A stretch of 64,000 nt of DNA from NCBI GenBank assembly GCA_963693315.1, contig OY856187.1:118216536-118280535 (forward strand), read 5' to 3'. A model generated the notes under the pieces. The model saw nothing but the letters and a program-made list of their open reading frames with translations. It was not told the DNA's origin and searched no databases. The position numbers and the translations under genes are program-made. This DNA comes from Diogma glabrata (Eukaryota; Arthropoda; Insecta; Diptera; Cylindrotomidae). Shown piece by piece: positions 10,572 to 37,928 of this stretch. Every line of letters starts with the position of its first letter. Position 1 is the first letter of the stretch.

Positions 10572-12514
10572 GATGAAGATAAACAAAAATTAAGAGGTGA
10601 AATTAATTTTACAATTAATAGTTTTTATAATAAACAAATATTGGTTCCTAAATCAACTAAACAAATTATTAAAGCTTATCAAAATACTTTTAAATTTATT
10701 AGAGATAATTCTAATTTATACATACTTGATGCAGATAAAGGTAATGGTACAGTAGTTATGTACAAACATGATTATATAGAAAAAATGGAAAATTTGCTTC
10801 AAGATGAAAAGACTTATGTTATTATTAATGATGATCCAACAAAAAATTTAATTAACAAAAACACAAAAATTGTAAAAGATTTATTTATGAAAGGTATAAT
10901 TGACAACACAACTAAACTTAAATTAATTAATGATGTTGCTACATCTCCAAAAATATATGGTTTAGTCAAAATTCATAAAGAAGGTATTCCATTGAGACCG
11001 GTTGTTTCTAATATTAATTCACCTTGCTATTTTGTTGCTAAATATATTACTAAAATTCTTAATAATTTGACAAAATTTAGTAAGTTTAATATTAAAAATT
11101 CATTTGATTTTAAACAGAAAATTGATAATATAATTTTACCAAGTGATAGACAGTTAATATCTTTCGATGTAAAATCACTTTTTACCAATGTTTCTGTTAT
11201 TTTGGTTTGTGATATTATCAAAAAGAAATGGCATTTGATTGAAGAACATACTCAAATCTTGATGATGGATTTCATAAATATAATTAAATTTTGTGTTGAA
11301 GATAATAACTATTTCCAGTATGATGATAAAATTTATAAACAAACATTTGGTTTGGCTATGGGTAATCCTTTGTCTCCAATACTTGCTGATATTGTTCTAG
11401 AAGAATTATTTGAAACTACAAATTTTATGTATACTCCAACTTTTGTTTATAAATATGTAGATGACATAATTACAGATATTCCAATAGAACTAATTGAACA
11501 CACTTTATTACAAATTAATAGTTTTCATCCAAGATTACAGTTTACAATAGAGCTTGAAAATAATAATTCGTTACCATTCTTAGACCTGCTTTTAACTAGA
11601 GTTAATGAAAAAATTATCACTAATTGGCATTGTAAACCTTCATCAACTGAAAGGATTTTAAATTTCAAATCAAATCATCCGTTTTCAATGAAGAAAAATG
11701 TTGCTGTTAATTTTTTCAGAAGAGTTTTAAAACTAAGTGATAAACAACATCATCCTAAAAATATAAGAACTGTTGCAAATATATTGGAAAATAACAATTA
11801 TCCCTATGGTGTTATTAATAATGCAATTATGATTGCCTTAAATGAAAAAGAAATTTTAACTACACAAAATTGTTCCGAAAATTTACCAATTACAACAACA
11901 AAAATTTTTAATGGATTGAAATATGTTCCCAAATTATCCGAAAAAATTAAATCTATTGCTAAAAATTACAATATCAACATTGCTTTGGAACCAATAAATA
12001 AGTTAAAAAAAGTTTTCACACAAACTAAAGATTCATTAAATATATGGGATAAATCGTGTGTTGTTTATAAAATTAAGTGTAATCCTCCATGCAATAAATG
12101 TTATATTGGTCAAACCAGCAAGAAATTATTTTTTAGGACAAAACAACATATGAATGACTACCACAACATAATAATTGATAATTCGCAAATCCTAATATTA
12201 AAAAGCAAATCAAAAACAAATCATTTAATTTTAAACAATTAAAATTTACTGAAAGAAATTTAACGGACAAACATGGGCAAACTTCTTTAGTTTCTCATGG
12301 CTTAGCAAAATTTAAGGAAGGTGATGTTGAACATTTTAATTTTGAATCTGTTGAAGTTTTACTAACTGAACAAAATAAATTTAAAAGAGAATTTTTGGAG
12401 TCAACAGAAATTTTAAAACATGATAATAGCATTAATATCAAAACGGATTTGAGGAAGATTAGTGATATTTATTTTCCTATTTTGAAAAAACATTTTTGCA
12501 AAAATTTATCTTAA
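10572..12514 (+). pseudogene. PLE reverse transcriptase and GIY-YIG ORF, C-terminal part
   Basis: The frame continues from codon 220 of the 5481 ORF. Visible blocks, in order: DADKGNGTVVM; YGLVKIHKEGIPLRPVVS; motif A LISFDVKSLFTNV; motif B YKQTFGLAMGNPLSPILAD; the catalytic box YKYVDDI; LPFLDLLLTR; then the GIY-YIG nuclease VVYKIKC..CNKCYIGQTSKKLFFRTK. These are the PLE RT and endonuclease in normal order. A one-A deletion near 12186 (compared with 4585) shifts the frame, and the shifted frame stops at 12242. The old stop is TAA at 12512-12514. With the insertion and frameshift ignored, the protein would be about 865 residues, normal for PLEs. Confidence 0.9.
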
Positions 12515-13247
<733 letters not shown>

Positions 13248-13639
13248 TACAAAAAAATATTATTTAATCCATAAATGCTTTTTGTTGATACTATAAAAGG
13301 GTTTGTACTTTTTCTAAAACTTTTGTGAAAACAATTTAATAAGTTTTATAAATTTCACAAAATCTCTGATAAGCTTAAATTTTTAATTTGAAGATTTTAC
13401 AAAATATTTATTAAGCCAAAAAATGTTTCTGTCATTTTCATAATTTAATTTATAAACCTTAAAATCTTTTGTTGGATGTAAATAAAAGAATTTGTAGTGT
13501 TTATAAGTAATTTTTTTCACAATGACAATATTTATTGTAAAAATGTAAATTTTACAAAAATTTTTGTGTGTTGTATATTTATAAAAAAATTGTAAAATGT
13601 ATGTAGAATTTTATTAGTTTCATTTGGTTTTTTTTTAGT
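13248..13639. other. Unassigned ACAAAAT-rich sequence
   Basis: AT-rich, with recurring TTTACAAAA and TTTGTAAA words as at 1201-1680. No coding signal. Confidence 0.4.
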
Positions 13640-13770
13640 GGGCCCGGACTGCGAAAATCTATCTCATCCCTAAGAGTAAATGCTGGATGTGAGCCGGATC
13701 AAAATAATATTTGATTTTTCTATTAAGGTATGCCCTATTTGTCCTGATCTGAGCCCTATTTCATTTGAAT
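13640..13770. repeat. GATCCGG/CCCTATT motif cluster, internal copy
   Basis: Contains GAGCCGGATC and the string GCCCTATTTGTCCTGAT, which also occurs near 1164 as ACCCTATTTGTCCTGAT. It belongs to the same repeat family as 1037-1200 and 15820-16005. Confidence 0.5.
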
Positions 13771-13902
13771 AAATTTCATTTGGTTAAACTTCACTATAGT
13801 ATTATCCATTTTAGATATACATATATAGCTTGCGAACTTTCATTTATACTTTAGTTATCGCTTCTTTGCGTTTTGTTATGATGACATATAGGTAAGTATA
13901 AT

Positions 13903-15724
13903 GGGCGATTTACATGTTCCAACATCTTTTCCAGTAAAAAATGAAGCATTTGGTATATTATGATTTTCGTATGCGAGACAAGAACAAAAATATATATATG
14001 CAAAATTTTACTGGAGTTTGTTTCTAGTTTTTGAGCAAATGTTGCCATAAAACTGAGAATGTTTTCATAAAATATACTTACCCAAGTATATTTTATGGCA
14101 GAAAAAATTATTTTTTCTACTACCCAACATAAAAAATCTACTTTCGATGTTTGTTCATTGAATCGAAAACTTCTTTTTCGTAGCCGGTGATAAAAAAACC
14201 TATACGAATTACTTTCGTACCTAGTGACGAAAGCAATTTTTTAAAAGCCATCTATTTTCTAATTTCTTAACTAGAATAAACCATCCTAGAATACCGGTTA
14301 AGACAATCAATTGATTGAATGAAATAATTTTGTTAGTGTTAATTTGTCTCTGTTTGGAGGACGACGTTAATTTATTTTTGAATTATTTACGGACAATTTA
14401 CATTAAAATTGTAAAAATAATAATAGTTAAATATATAATATTCATATATTCTTTTTAAATAGTATGATAAAAAACAGTTGGTGTTAAGATATTTTAAAAA
14501 AATATTATTTCACCTATTTATTTAACAAAAATGAAAAAAAAATATTTGTTTTACGTAAAATAATTTAGGTTGTGTTAAAATATATCAAGAATTTACGTAA
14601 CGTCTTACCCATTCAAAAACTAAATCAAAACTGATATTTTTATTTTAGAAATCTGAAATCTGAATTTGATTTTGTTTATGACAAAGTACAAACCGTCTTT
14701 AGTTAAAAGCCTACTAGACGCAAAATTCAAAAAACAACAAACCTTCAAAGATGTATTATTTAATGATTTTAAGAACTTTAGAGAAAATAGAATAATAATA
14801 TAGGATTTTGTAGTGTAAATAAAATAAAAATATAACATCATGAATAACTATATGTATGGATATGTAAAAAATTAACGAAAAAAACAATAAGGCTTGTAAT
14901 TAAATGTCTATGACATAAAAATTTGATAATTTATTCATATTGAGTCATCTATTTTTTAATAGCAGAAATATAAATACACATACAATTTCAATTTGTAACA
15001 GTGTATGTTTTAAAAAATGAATTGTATGTAATTATAAATGAAAATGTTTAAAAATTAATAATAATTTTTAAAAAAGTAGTAGAAAAAGTACAGTCTTCTA
15101 CTCGCCGAAAATCATATTTTGAATCTCGCGACCATTACCAACCTCGGCTATCGCCTCGGCTGGTAAACTGTCCTCTCGTTTCAAAATATGCTGTTTTCGG
15201 CATCGTTGAAGAATATACTATTATTGCGATATAAATGATTTTATTAGGAAAAAATTAAATTTTTGCTTGTCCAAGTTAGTTTTTTGTAAATAAATATTTG
15301 GTTATAATATTTTATCAAAATTTTGGTATTTTTTGTAATATTTTTGGTTTTTGTATTGGATGTCGATATTTTATAGCATCATCATTGTTGATTGTATTGA
15401 ATAGCATCGCCATTGTAAAATTTTATTGTTGTAATTTCAAAGTTGAAAGCTGAGTTCAAAGATGAAATTGATCAAAATTTGATCGTCATCACTATATCAT
15501 CACCAAATATAATATTTAAAGCCTTTTATGTTTAAATTTAATAAACATCAAACAACGAAAGAATAATTAATTGTTTCAATGTTTATCTGTCAAAAATTAT
15601 GGCATAACGCCTTCTAGATTATAAATTTCTTTCTCTTTTTAACTACCAAAATTTTTATGTCGCGTTAGCTCTAACTTCCAGTAAAAAAAATGCTGGAAAA
15701 AAATGTTGGAACATGTAAATCGCC
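13903..15724. mobile_element. TIR element with ends GGGCGATTTACATGTTCCAA
   Basis: The left end GGGCGATTTACATGTTCCAA followed by CATCTTTTCCAG is matched in reverse at 15690-15724, giving a TIR of about 30 bp with small gaps. The 1.8-kb interior has no recognisable coding region, so it is non-autonomous. It contains the hairpin at 15098-15212. A short segment at 13790-13860, just outside the left end, resembles 34185-34255 in another element. Confidence 0.65.
15098..15212. repeat. GC-richer imperfect hairpin
   Basis: CTACTCGCCGAAAA, CATATTTTGAA and ACCAACCTCGGC are mirrored by CTCGGCTGGT, TTCAAAATATG and TTTTCGGCAT. The imperfect hairpin of about 115 bp is much richer in GC than its surroundings. 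It may be a small MITE or a structural element. Confidence 0.6.
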
Positions 15725-15819
15725 ATAAAGCTAGAATATTTTATAAACGAATTTATTGGACATTTTTAAATTAACGTATTTATAAAAGCTGTACATTTTT
15801 CATTTATTTACTAATAAAT

Positions 15820-16005
15820 GCCCTATTTGAACTGATCCGGTCCTGGTCCGGTTCTAGTAGGGCTGCCTGATCCGGTTTGGATAGTTTGAAGCGTTACATT
15901 ACTGATCAGGACCTGTTCGTGAGAGAGTGCCTGATCTGGACCCTATCAGTGGTAAGGAAAGCGGTATCCGGCCCAGATCTGAGCCCTTACAAAATGCTAG
16001 TCGGG
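15820..16005. repeat. Right terminal repeat ending ACAAAATGCTAGTCGGG
   Basis: Its last 17 bases (15989-16005) are the exact reverse complement of 1037-1053. The preceding 170 bp carry GATCCGG, CCGGTCC and CCCTATC motifs like the left end. Confidence 0.5.
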
Positions 16006-16856
16006 CTATCAAATAACCGCATATAGCTATCAACTGTCAACAAAATTACTAATTATAAATTTCATAAAATTAAATTAATAAAACAAAATTATTAATTTTA
16101 TAAAATCTGATGTGTGAATTTAATTTAGTAAAAAAATTTGACTTTAAACAAATATTTATATTCTAGATTTTACTTAGTTTCCACAAAAAGTGTTTGATCT
16201 TAAAACGTTTAGTTTTTAAAAAATAAATGATCCAATCAATAAAAGTTAAATATTAAGCTGTGGCTGAGCATGTATTTATGCACCAAGGACGTTATAGAGG
16301 TTATCACACCCAGAAAGCGAGTCATCACGAGGGATGATGACTATTAATAAAAAACAAATTTGTTTAGCATGCCATCTCGTGGCAAAAAAGCCGCAAATTG
16401 AAGAAATCGTAAACAATTTCAAGTTGATTTTTTTGTTGTTTTGTTAAATTTGCTAAAAAATCTGAACGTGTTATTAGAATTTGAATTGTTCGGATGCCAA
16501 AATTAGAACCAAGTGTTAGATCAAATCTTGGATCTAAAATTTGATATCAGGACTCTAAATCACATAAAGTGAAATTAACTTTTATTAAAAAAAATTTCCA
16601 CCATCCTAAAATTAAAATTCATTGTGTTAAAATAAGAATTTGAATTAAGTGATTTTACTTAATTTATTAACTTTTATAAATATTTAAAATTATTCGTGTC
16701 TCACGATTTAATTACGACTCTAAAATTATGAATATAAACATCGGTAACCGATGATTATCAAACCAACTCTCTCAGATAGCTTTGCTAGAGGTTCATTGGT
16801 AATAACGATGATAAGTTATCTGCCATCGTTTTTTACATTACTTCTCCTCCAAAAGA
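16006..16856. other. Unassigned AT-rich sequence
   Basis: No coding signal. 16738-16850 has short mirrored words (CGGTAACCGATGATTATC and AACGATGATAAGTTATC), possibly a decayed hairpin. Confidence 0.4.
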
Positions 16857-16858
16857 TA

Positions 16859-17762
16859 CACTGAAAAAACATGTCCTATTTCCAATCGAAATGCAATTGT
16901 CTCAACCTCACCGTGCGGTCACATATGGCGAATCAAACTACGAAATTGCTTCAACAACTCTACAATTATAAATCGATGAAGTTGAGAATACCACACGAAA
17001 TATTTATGTGAAAATAAAATATAGTTCAATTAATCTCAAATACTTAAACTTTAAAATGAAAAATTCATGATATAAGGCCAAAGAAAATTTTTTTCATGGA
17101 AATAGTTATTATTATTATGTTTTACTGATTTATTATAAGTTGTTTAGACCTTAGTTACCGACATAATAATGACATTCTTAATTCCCAAGGGAATTATAAG
17201 AGGGAGTTATGGATTCATAATAGACCTAGTTTTCATTATAAATTTTTGTTTTGTTTATTCATAAACAACATTATTTACATAAAGCCATAGTAACGAATAA
17301 CAATAACCCAGCAATACAATTTGAAATGAAAAACAACTAACTTGATCAATTAAAACGAAAAATCATGCTATCAAATACTTGATAAAAATAAATGTTTTAG
17401 TTTAATAAATGTTTTAGGTAGTAAAACATAAAATTATTTATGTATCACGTGAATTATTAGATGTCAATTACTTTGTGAAACTTACTAACCCTCGGGCCAG
17501 AGGCCCTCGGGTAGTAAACGTTTCCCTCGGTAATTAACATCCTCATAATTCCCTTGATACCTAAATAACTATTATTCAACGACTGTTATATTGGATATAA
17601 CACTTTATATTTTAAATAAACCTCATTCTGTTGTTAGGAAAATGTTATCGTGTAGTTGTCCCAATCACAGTGAAATTGTTTGCAAATAATTTTTCTTTGC
17701 ATGAATAATCAACTGCCAACTTTGAGATGAGGTTGTCATGAACTTCAATTTTTTTTTCAGTG
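16859..17762. mobile_element. MITE (ends CACTGAAAAAA), third copy, with an internal insertion
   Basis: The outer parts match the 454-bp MITE at 50117-50570 in the same orientation. The ends are flanked by TA (16857-16858 and 17763-17764). It is 904 bp long because about 450 bp unrelated to the MITE lies inside (about 17110-17563). It is more diverged than the two copies in the hAT elements. Confidence 0.82.
17110..17563. mobile_element. Unclassified insertion within the third MITE copy
   Basis: The MITE sequence stops at AGTTATTA and resumes at AACTATTATTCAAC. The inserted 450 bp has mirrored words (ATTCCCAAGGGAATTATAAG near the left end and CATAATTCCCTT near the right end) and a GC-rich GGGCCAGAGGCCCTCGGG block at 17494-17511. 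Boundaries are approximate and the family is unknown. Confidence 0.45.
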
Positions 17763-26300
<8,538 letters not shown>

Positions 26301-26500
26301 NNNNNNNNNNNNNNNNNNNNNNNNNNNNNNNNNNNNNNNNNNNNNNNNNNNNNNNNNNNNNNNNNNNNNNNNNNNNNNNNNNNNNNNNNNNNNNNNNNNN
26401 NNNNNNNNNNNNNNNNNNNNNNNNNNNNNNNNNNNNNNNNNNNNNNNNNNNNNNNNNNNNNNNNNNNNNNNNNNNNNNNNNNNNNNNNNNNNNNNNNNNN
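26301..26500. other. Assembly gap (200 N)
   Basis: Exactly 200 undetermined bases. The sequence after it (26501-26545) is the reverse complement of about 35047-35091, so the gap probably hides the rest of another TIR element of the 35073-35648 type. Confidence 0.95.
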
Positions 26501-27928
<1,428 letters not shown>

Positions 27929-28526
27929 TACAGTAATCCCTCCGACTGCGGGTTTTAACTGCGCGATTTCCACTGCGCGAGATGAGATTTCAATACTAAT
28001 TTTCGCACTGCGCGATTAAAATTTCACACTGCGCGAAGTTTAAAATTTTTTTTTAGAATATGTAGGTGAATTTCGTAAAATTAAAATAAAAAAAAAAATT
28101 AAATTTCTCACATGGATCATTCTTTTACAAATCGAACAGATTTGAACAAAATCTGACCGACGGATTTGTGATTTGGCTTAAAAATTTTTTACTGGTATGA
28201 TATCGAAAAAAATATACGTGTTCGAGGATTTTTTTTTTTGAAAAATAGAGGCGATCTAAATTTTGTGATTTTTGGTTTGACGACTTATTTTCAAAAATTC
28301 ATTTCTTCGGTTCTATTAATGATAGTAAGCTTTTGTTTTATTTTATTTTAAAGTTAAGAGATGGAATTTTAATAAAAAATATAGTCAATAAAAATTATTA
28401 GCAAATTCCTATTGTTATAAACAAATAAAATGTTAAAATTGATTTTTAGTGATTGCCCTACCTATTCTACGTTCAATTTTCAAGAAAAACGTGTTTTTAA
28501 CTAAGAGAGAAATTAGTTTTACTGTT

Positions 28527-28612
28527 AGAAATATATTAATTTATCCAGCGCGGGACAACAAAAATTTATGGAATTTTTATCTTTCCGCGCTCGATAAATT
28601 GATTTATTTCTA
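28527..28612. repeat. Small hairpin in the pogo-like element
   Basis: AGAAATATATTAATTTATCC with CGCG is mirrored by CCGCGCTCGATAAATTGATT and TATTTCT. The stem is about 27 bp with mismatches and a loop near 28556-28582. Confidence 0.6.
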
Positions 28613-28979
28613 ATGCTACTCGTACACGAGAGAGCAAAATTGCAGATGTCAGAGAGAAAGTGTCTGACTTATTGCTAAACTGATTACACATAGGAATTTG
28701 TAATTAATTTTTGTAGATAACAATTTTTTTTTAAGTTCATCTTTTAGCCTTAAAATAAAACAGACAAAAATGTCTATCATTACCAAAACCGAAGTTATGA
28801 ATCTTTGAAAATAAGTCTTCAAGCCGAAAATCACGAAATCCTCGAAATTTAGAACCGCTCCATTTTCCAACCCAAAAAAATTCTCGAGCACGTATATCTT
28901 TCTTTTCTTGGGAAATGAGAATTTGGAAATTTTTCTATATAAAAGCCTTAAAATTTCAGCCAAATCAAATATGTGTCGG

Positions 28980-30134
28980 TCAGAAAGATGTTCGGTTTGT
29001 AAAAGAATGACCCATAACCCACAGGTCGTTCAATAAGTCCGTAGGATAAGTAAGAAAAAAACAACATTTTGACAAAACTCGATTTTTTAATTCAACATAG
29101 TTGCCTTCGAGGGCGATACAACGAGTATAGCGATTTTCCAACTTTTCTATACCACTTTTATAGTACGATTTCTCTTTCTCGTCAAAATAGGCCTCAGTTT
29201 CAGCGATTACTTCATCATTGGACTTAAATTTCTTTCCAGCAAGCATTCTCTTGAGATCTGAAAACAGGAAAAAGTCGCTGGGGGCTAAATCTGGAGAATA
29301 TGGTGGGTGGGTAAGCAATTCAAAGCCCAATTCATTCAATTTTGCCATCGTTTTCATCGATCTGTGACACGGTGCATTATCTTGGTGAAACAACACTTTT
29401 TTCTTTTGCAAATGTGGCCGTTTCTTTGCGATTTCAGCCTTCAATCGATCCAAAAGTTCACAGTAATACGCGCTGTTGATGGTGGTTCCTTTTTGGAGAT
29501 AGTCGATGAATATTATTCCGTTCGTATCCCAAAATACAGACGCCATCACCTTACCGGCCGACTGTTGCGTCTTTGCTCGCTTTGGATTCGGTTCGTCGAC
29601 TGCTGTCCACTCAGCTGACTGTCTTTTGGATTCTGGTGTGTAATTGTGAAGCCATGTCTCATCCATTGTCACATATCTACGATAGAATTCCCTTTTATTG
29701 CGGTTTAACAGTGCCAAAGACTCCTCCGAAGCATCGATTCGTTGTTGTTTTTGGTCGACTGTGAGCTCACGCGGCACCCAATTTGCACAGAGCTTTCGCA
29801 TACCCCAATGTTCATGTAAAATGGTAAAAACACTACCATCTGCTACCTTTACAATGTCAGCTATTTCGTGCACCTTCAATTTGCGATCGTTCATAACCAA
29901 TTTGTGGAGTTTTTTTATGTTTTCTGGAATAACAGCCTCATTTGGGCGTCCACTGCGCTCTGCATCTTTTGTGCTGGTACGACCACATTTAAATTCAGCC
30001 ATCCACTTCTCTACCATTTGTCTCGATGGAGCAGAGTTTGGATAATGTTTATCAAGCCATTGTTAGGTTTCCACTGTATTTTTTTTCATCAAAAAGCAAT
30101 GCTTTATTAAAATTCGAAGTTCACTTTTTTCCAT
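28980..30134 (-). pseudogene. mariner transposase (irritans-like), nearly intact
   Basis: The DNA-cutting enzyme of a mariner element. From an ATG at 30134 the frame is continuous except for a TAA at codon 24 (30063-30065), and then stays open past the element end. Visible features: an N-terminal helix-turn-helix region including TKDAERSGRP; the WVPREL linker motif; the catalytic residues in MDETW, HQDNAPCH and LAPSD with 34 residues between the last two (D,D34D); and the mariner signature YSPDLAP. The usual end at GNYVE lacks its stop, and the frame reads on through the TIR into flanking DNA. The next ATG after the early stop (30017) would lack about 39 residues of the DNA-binding domain. 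It resembles Himar-type transposases. Confidence 0.93.
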
Positions 30135-30312
30135 TTTTTTTCAAAAACAAAAGTTGCTTCACACAAAATGCTATAACTCACGAATCAATAGTCAGATTGC
30201 TGTCAAATTTATACACGTATCGTTTGAAGGTTAGTACTAAATAAAAATCATATGGAAAAAATTCTAGTAACGCCATCTATGTGTCATCCTACGGACTTAT
30301 TGAATGACCTAG
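29022..30312 (-). mobile_element. mariner element inside the pogo-like element
   Basis: TIRs of about 27 bp: the right end in reverse reads CTAGGTCATTCAATAAGTCC, and the left end reads CAGGTCGTTCAATAAGTCC, with three mismatches near the tip. A TA follows the right end at 30313. The left TA appears mutated (CA). It contains one transposase gene on the minus strand. Length 1.29 kb, normal for mariner. Confidence 0.9.
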
Positions 30313-30706
30313 TATATGTAGTAATTTGCATTACATATTCAGTTTATTTTTAACTGTGTGGCTGGAACGTTCAATATAGATCAAATTCAATTTCAAGCCA
30401 GTAAAGGAGGAATATTCTAAACAAATTCAGATTATTGATATAATTTTTGTAAATTTAAGTTGTTTTTTTAAATGTTATTTATGTTAATTTATCTGTTAAC
30501 TTAGTAATACATGTTTTTCAGGCTGTATATATTCATTTTGGTTAATTTATAACTTTAAATTAATTTTTTTTTCAATTTTCTTCAAAATTTGGAACCGAAC
30601 CCCCCATTTTCATACAAAATAGGGTTCACATTGCGCGGTTTTGTACTGCGCGCTGTTTTTCTGGAACGGAACTACCGCGCAGTCGGAGGGATTACTGTAT
30701 ATATAT

Positions 30707-35072
<4,366 letters not shown>

Positions 35073-35648
35073 ACTTGTAAAAGCCATCGGATCATTTAAT
35101 ATAAATCATTTTATGTTGTATTTTTGCCTGTTGAATACGAATAAAATCTTTTTTTTTTAGCTAGAATCGTCCGTGGGTGGCTAACCTAAAAAAACCTTTA
35201 AAATACCATGCTTTGGGAAAACGATCATATAACGTATAGGAAAATTTTTAAGAAATCTCACTGTGACGTATTTTTATTTTCTGAACACGTATATAATCTC
35301 TAAAAACACTAACAGGTACAAATGTTGCCCCTAACCTATACAAAAACTCCCAAAAAGAATCTCTTTTTTACAATGGACACCCCATTTACTGCAGAAGTTT
35401 AAAAAACCTTATTTCGATGTAGTTTGGTTTGTTGAGCACGGTTCAAATCATACTATGTACTAAACAAATAACTTTTCGCTCTTCAACTATTAAAAACTGT
35501 GTTTTGAGTTCAACGATCACCCAAGCTATCCTGTAATTTGTTGTTTTTTCATCCGATAGACTCAAAAAGTAATGTTATTTTCGTATTCAGCACGCAAAAC
35601 TACATCAGAAAATGGTTTCTATTAAATAATCCGATGGCTTTTACAAGT
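35073..35648. mobile_element. MITE with ends ACTTGTAAAAGCCATCGG
   Basis: The left end ACTTGTAAAAGCCATCGGAT and the reverse of 35609-35648 match for about 29 bp and more weakly for 60 bp (CTGTTGAATACGAA versus GTGCTGAATACGAA). It is 576 bp with no ORF of note. One end of the same family follows the assembly gap at 26501. Confidence 0.75.
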
Positions 35649-36666
35649 ATGACATAAAAAAAAACATTATTTCATGTTGAGGTGGTTGACTTGCAGCCGC
35701 CATACTGGTCCGCCATTTTGAATTTTCCAAAAAGGCCACGGCTTAAATTAAACTAGAAGGTTATAGCTAAAATATAAATTTAACTGGAATTTTATAGGTT
35801 GCTCCAATTTTCGGAGAGAGGGGGGTGGCCGAGTTGACAGAGAATGCCCCATATATATATGTATAAATTTTTTTTCATTTTGATTTTCCGTCTCCGCTTA
35901 TCATATATAGTCGTTTGGCACCAAAATTTTTTCGAAATTCCGAGATGAAGCACGTTGCAATAGGTAGATTTTTATATGAAATTTTGACAAATTTTTAACA
36001 AATTTTATTTATTTTAACCAACCGATCACCATAACCAATTTTTAGCGTACATGCACATTTATTAAATCGTATTTTTGTTAGTTTGATTGTCTCTCTAAGA
36101 AACAGAAATTTCTTCCCATATATTTACGTAACTTTTCCACTTGATTCAAAATTGTACAATAATGGCGATTTTTTTAAAAACCTATTTGGTATTAATAAGT
36201 TTAGTTTTTTAAAATTTCATCAATGAAAAATAAATTTGTTAATAATGAAAAAGTTTGCCAGTCAATTATCATAATATACTTTGAGAATAATTAAAGAGCT
36301 TAAATATTTCTTTATGTCGTTAGTAAATATTGATGATTTCATATTTTTTGGTATTTTAAATTTAGAATTATTTTTTATTGATAATTTAATAAAAAAGTTT
36401 GTTATGTAATATAAACATTGAAAAACGAATCAAAATGGAGAAAAGAGAAATCGAATTTAACACATTTGCTGTCACGATGTTTTTTGTCTCGCTTCATACA
36501 TTTTTGTAGCTACATTAAACTGACCAGACGTCCCACGCTGCGTGGAAATGTCCCACATTTCATTGCGTTGTCTCACGGAGGAATTTGTCCCACGAAGCGT
36601 CCCACAAAACAAATATTTCCACCACATTTGCCCGCATTATCGAAATAATCAAAAAACCTTATATCT
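35649..36666. other. Diverged relic of the ATGCCCGATTT element, and unassigned DNA
   Basis: 36010-36510 is alignable by eye with 24848-25545: a CCGATCACCATAAC start, GATTCAAAATTGTACAATAA, and a TTTGTCTCGCTTCATACA end. It is an older relative of that nested element. 36520-36650 has TGACCAGACGTCCCACG followed by repeated GTCCCAC words, which resemble an end of some hAT elements. 35649-36010 has nothing recognised. Confidence 0.5.
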
Positions 36667-36900
36667 CACACAAAAAAATTTTATGGTTAAATTGATCAAA
36701 AAGAATCATACTATTAGAGAACCATTTTATGGTGATATGTTAACTATATTTTATGGTGGCTACACGAACCATACTATGGTGATAGATAACCAAATTTTAT
36801 GGTTGTTATTATAGATACAGAACCATACTATAATTATAATTGACCATATTTTATGGTTCTGTAAAATATGATCAATTTAACCATAAAATTTTTTTGTGTG
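36667..36900. mobile_element. 234-bp MITE with 32-bp perfect TIRs
   Basis: It begins CACACAAAAAAATTTTATGG and ends with its exact reverse complement. The TIR continues TTAAATTGATCA. The word TTTTATGGT recurs through the interior in both orientations. There is no coding capacity. Confidence 0.85.
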
Positions 36901-37125
36901 CTACCTACGTACAGTTTGTGCAATATCTTAGTCAAAGCAATGGCTTCACAGTTTTTTCTTGCAGTTTGTATAATGTTATGTATATGTTGATTTAACTATA
37001 TTGAGAGAACAAACCAGTGCAATATTTTTTTCACTAAAATAGTGTTTTAACTATAATTTTCTTAGAAATACTAAACTCAGTTTTTTTCACTTCAATAACA
37101 CTAGGTTACAAGAAAAATCTCTCGA

Positions 37126-37897
37126 AATAAAACCCAACTTTTCTTATAGATTTGGACCTCCTGAACACGAATATCATATTCAATTTTTTTTGTTAGCTCT
37201 TGTTTTTGAGATATTCCCGAAAAACCAATTTTTTTAGTGATCAAAAATGTTGTTTGGGTTTTCGGGTCTCATATTTTACAAAACAAAAAAATTAAAAATA
37301 TTAATGAAACAAGTAAATATGCTAACAAATATTTTGAGCTATATTTTGTAAAAATCCATTAAGGATTCTGGAAGTTACAGTTGAAAAAAGTTGAAAAAAT
37401 ACGAAAAATTCACGTTTTTTTAAAATTTTTCCATTTTCAACGCCATAAATTTTGAACAAATAAAGACACTAATTTTTTTTTATTTCTTGGAGCCTATAGT
37501 AGTTTCAATTTTTTTTTCTTTTAAGCTGAAGGAGACGAATATTGGTGCAGTGTGCACCAAGTTATTCAAGTTTTTCCAAAGAAAGTCAAAAACTCAAAAT
37601 TTGGAAAAAATAATTTTTTACTTAATTTATTGTGCCATAAATAATAATATTAAAAGTTCAGTCGTTCTCAAACATCAGTAAAGAATTATTTAGAAATAGT
37701 AAGGAATAATTTCCATTTTTGTTTTCAAAGTTGGGAATTGGATCTATATGAGACGTATATAGAAAAATATAAACAAAAGATGAATGAATGGTGAGGAGAG
37801 GCAAAACATCATAGCATCAGAACTATTTAAGTTAGTTCAAGCACCATAAAGTTAGGCCCCTATTTATGTCTATTAATACCTGTAAGGTTTGTTTTTT

Positions 37898-37928
<31 letters not shown>

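Larger units (their letters stand above)
27929..30697. mobile_element. pogo/Tigger-like non-autonomous element carrying a mariner
   Basis: The ends CAGTAATCCCTCCGACTGCG are inverted, begin with CAGT and are flanked by TA, as in pogo-like elements. Words such as CTGCGCG recur inside both ends. Without the mariner it would be about 1.48 kb. It contains two diverged inverted copies of one segment (about 28150-28420 and 28680-28985) and a smaller hairpin at 28527-28612. No pogo transposase is present. Confidence 0.75.

Noticed and set aside
29307..30110. Plus-strand ORFs of 63-115 codons across the mariner
   Set aside because: They are antisense shadows of the mariner transposase, which has clear catalytic motifs on the minus strand.
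36418..36814. ORFs around the GTCCCAC-rich segment
   Set aside because: The repeated GTCCCAC words look like a transposon end and not a coding region, and the second ORF runs into the 234-bp MITE.
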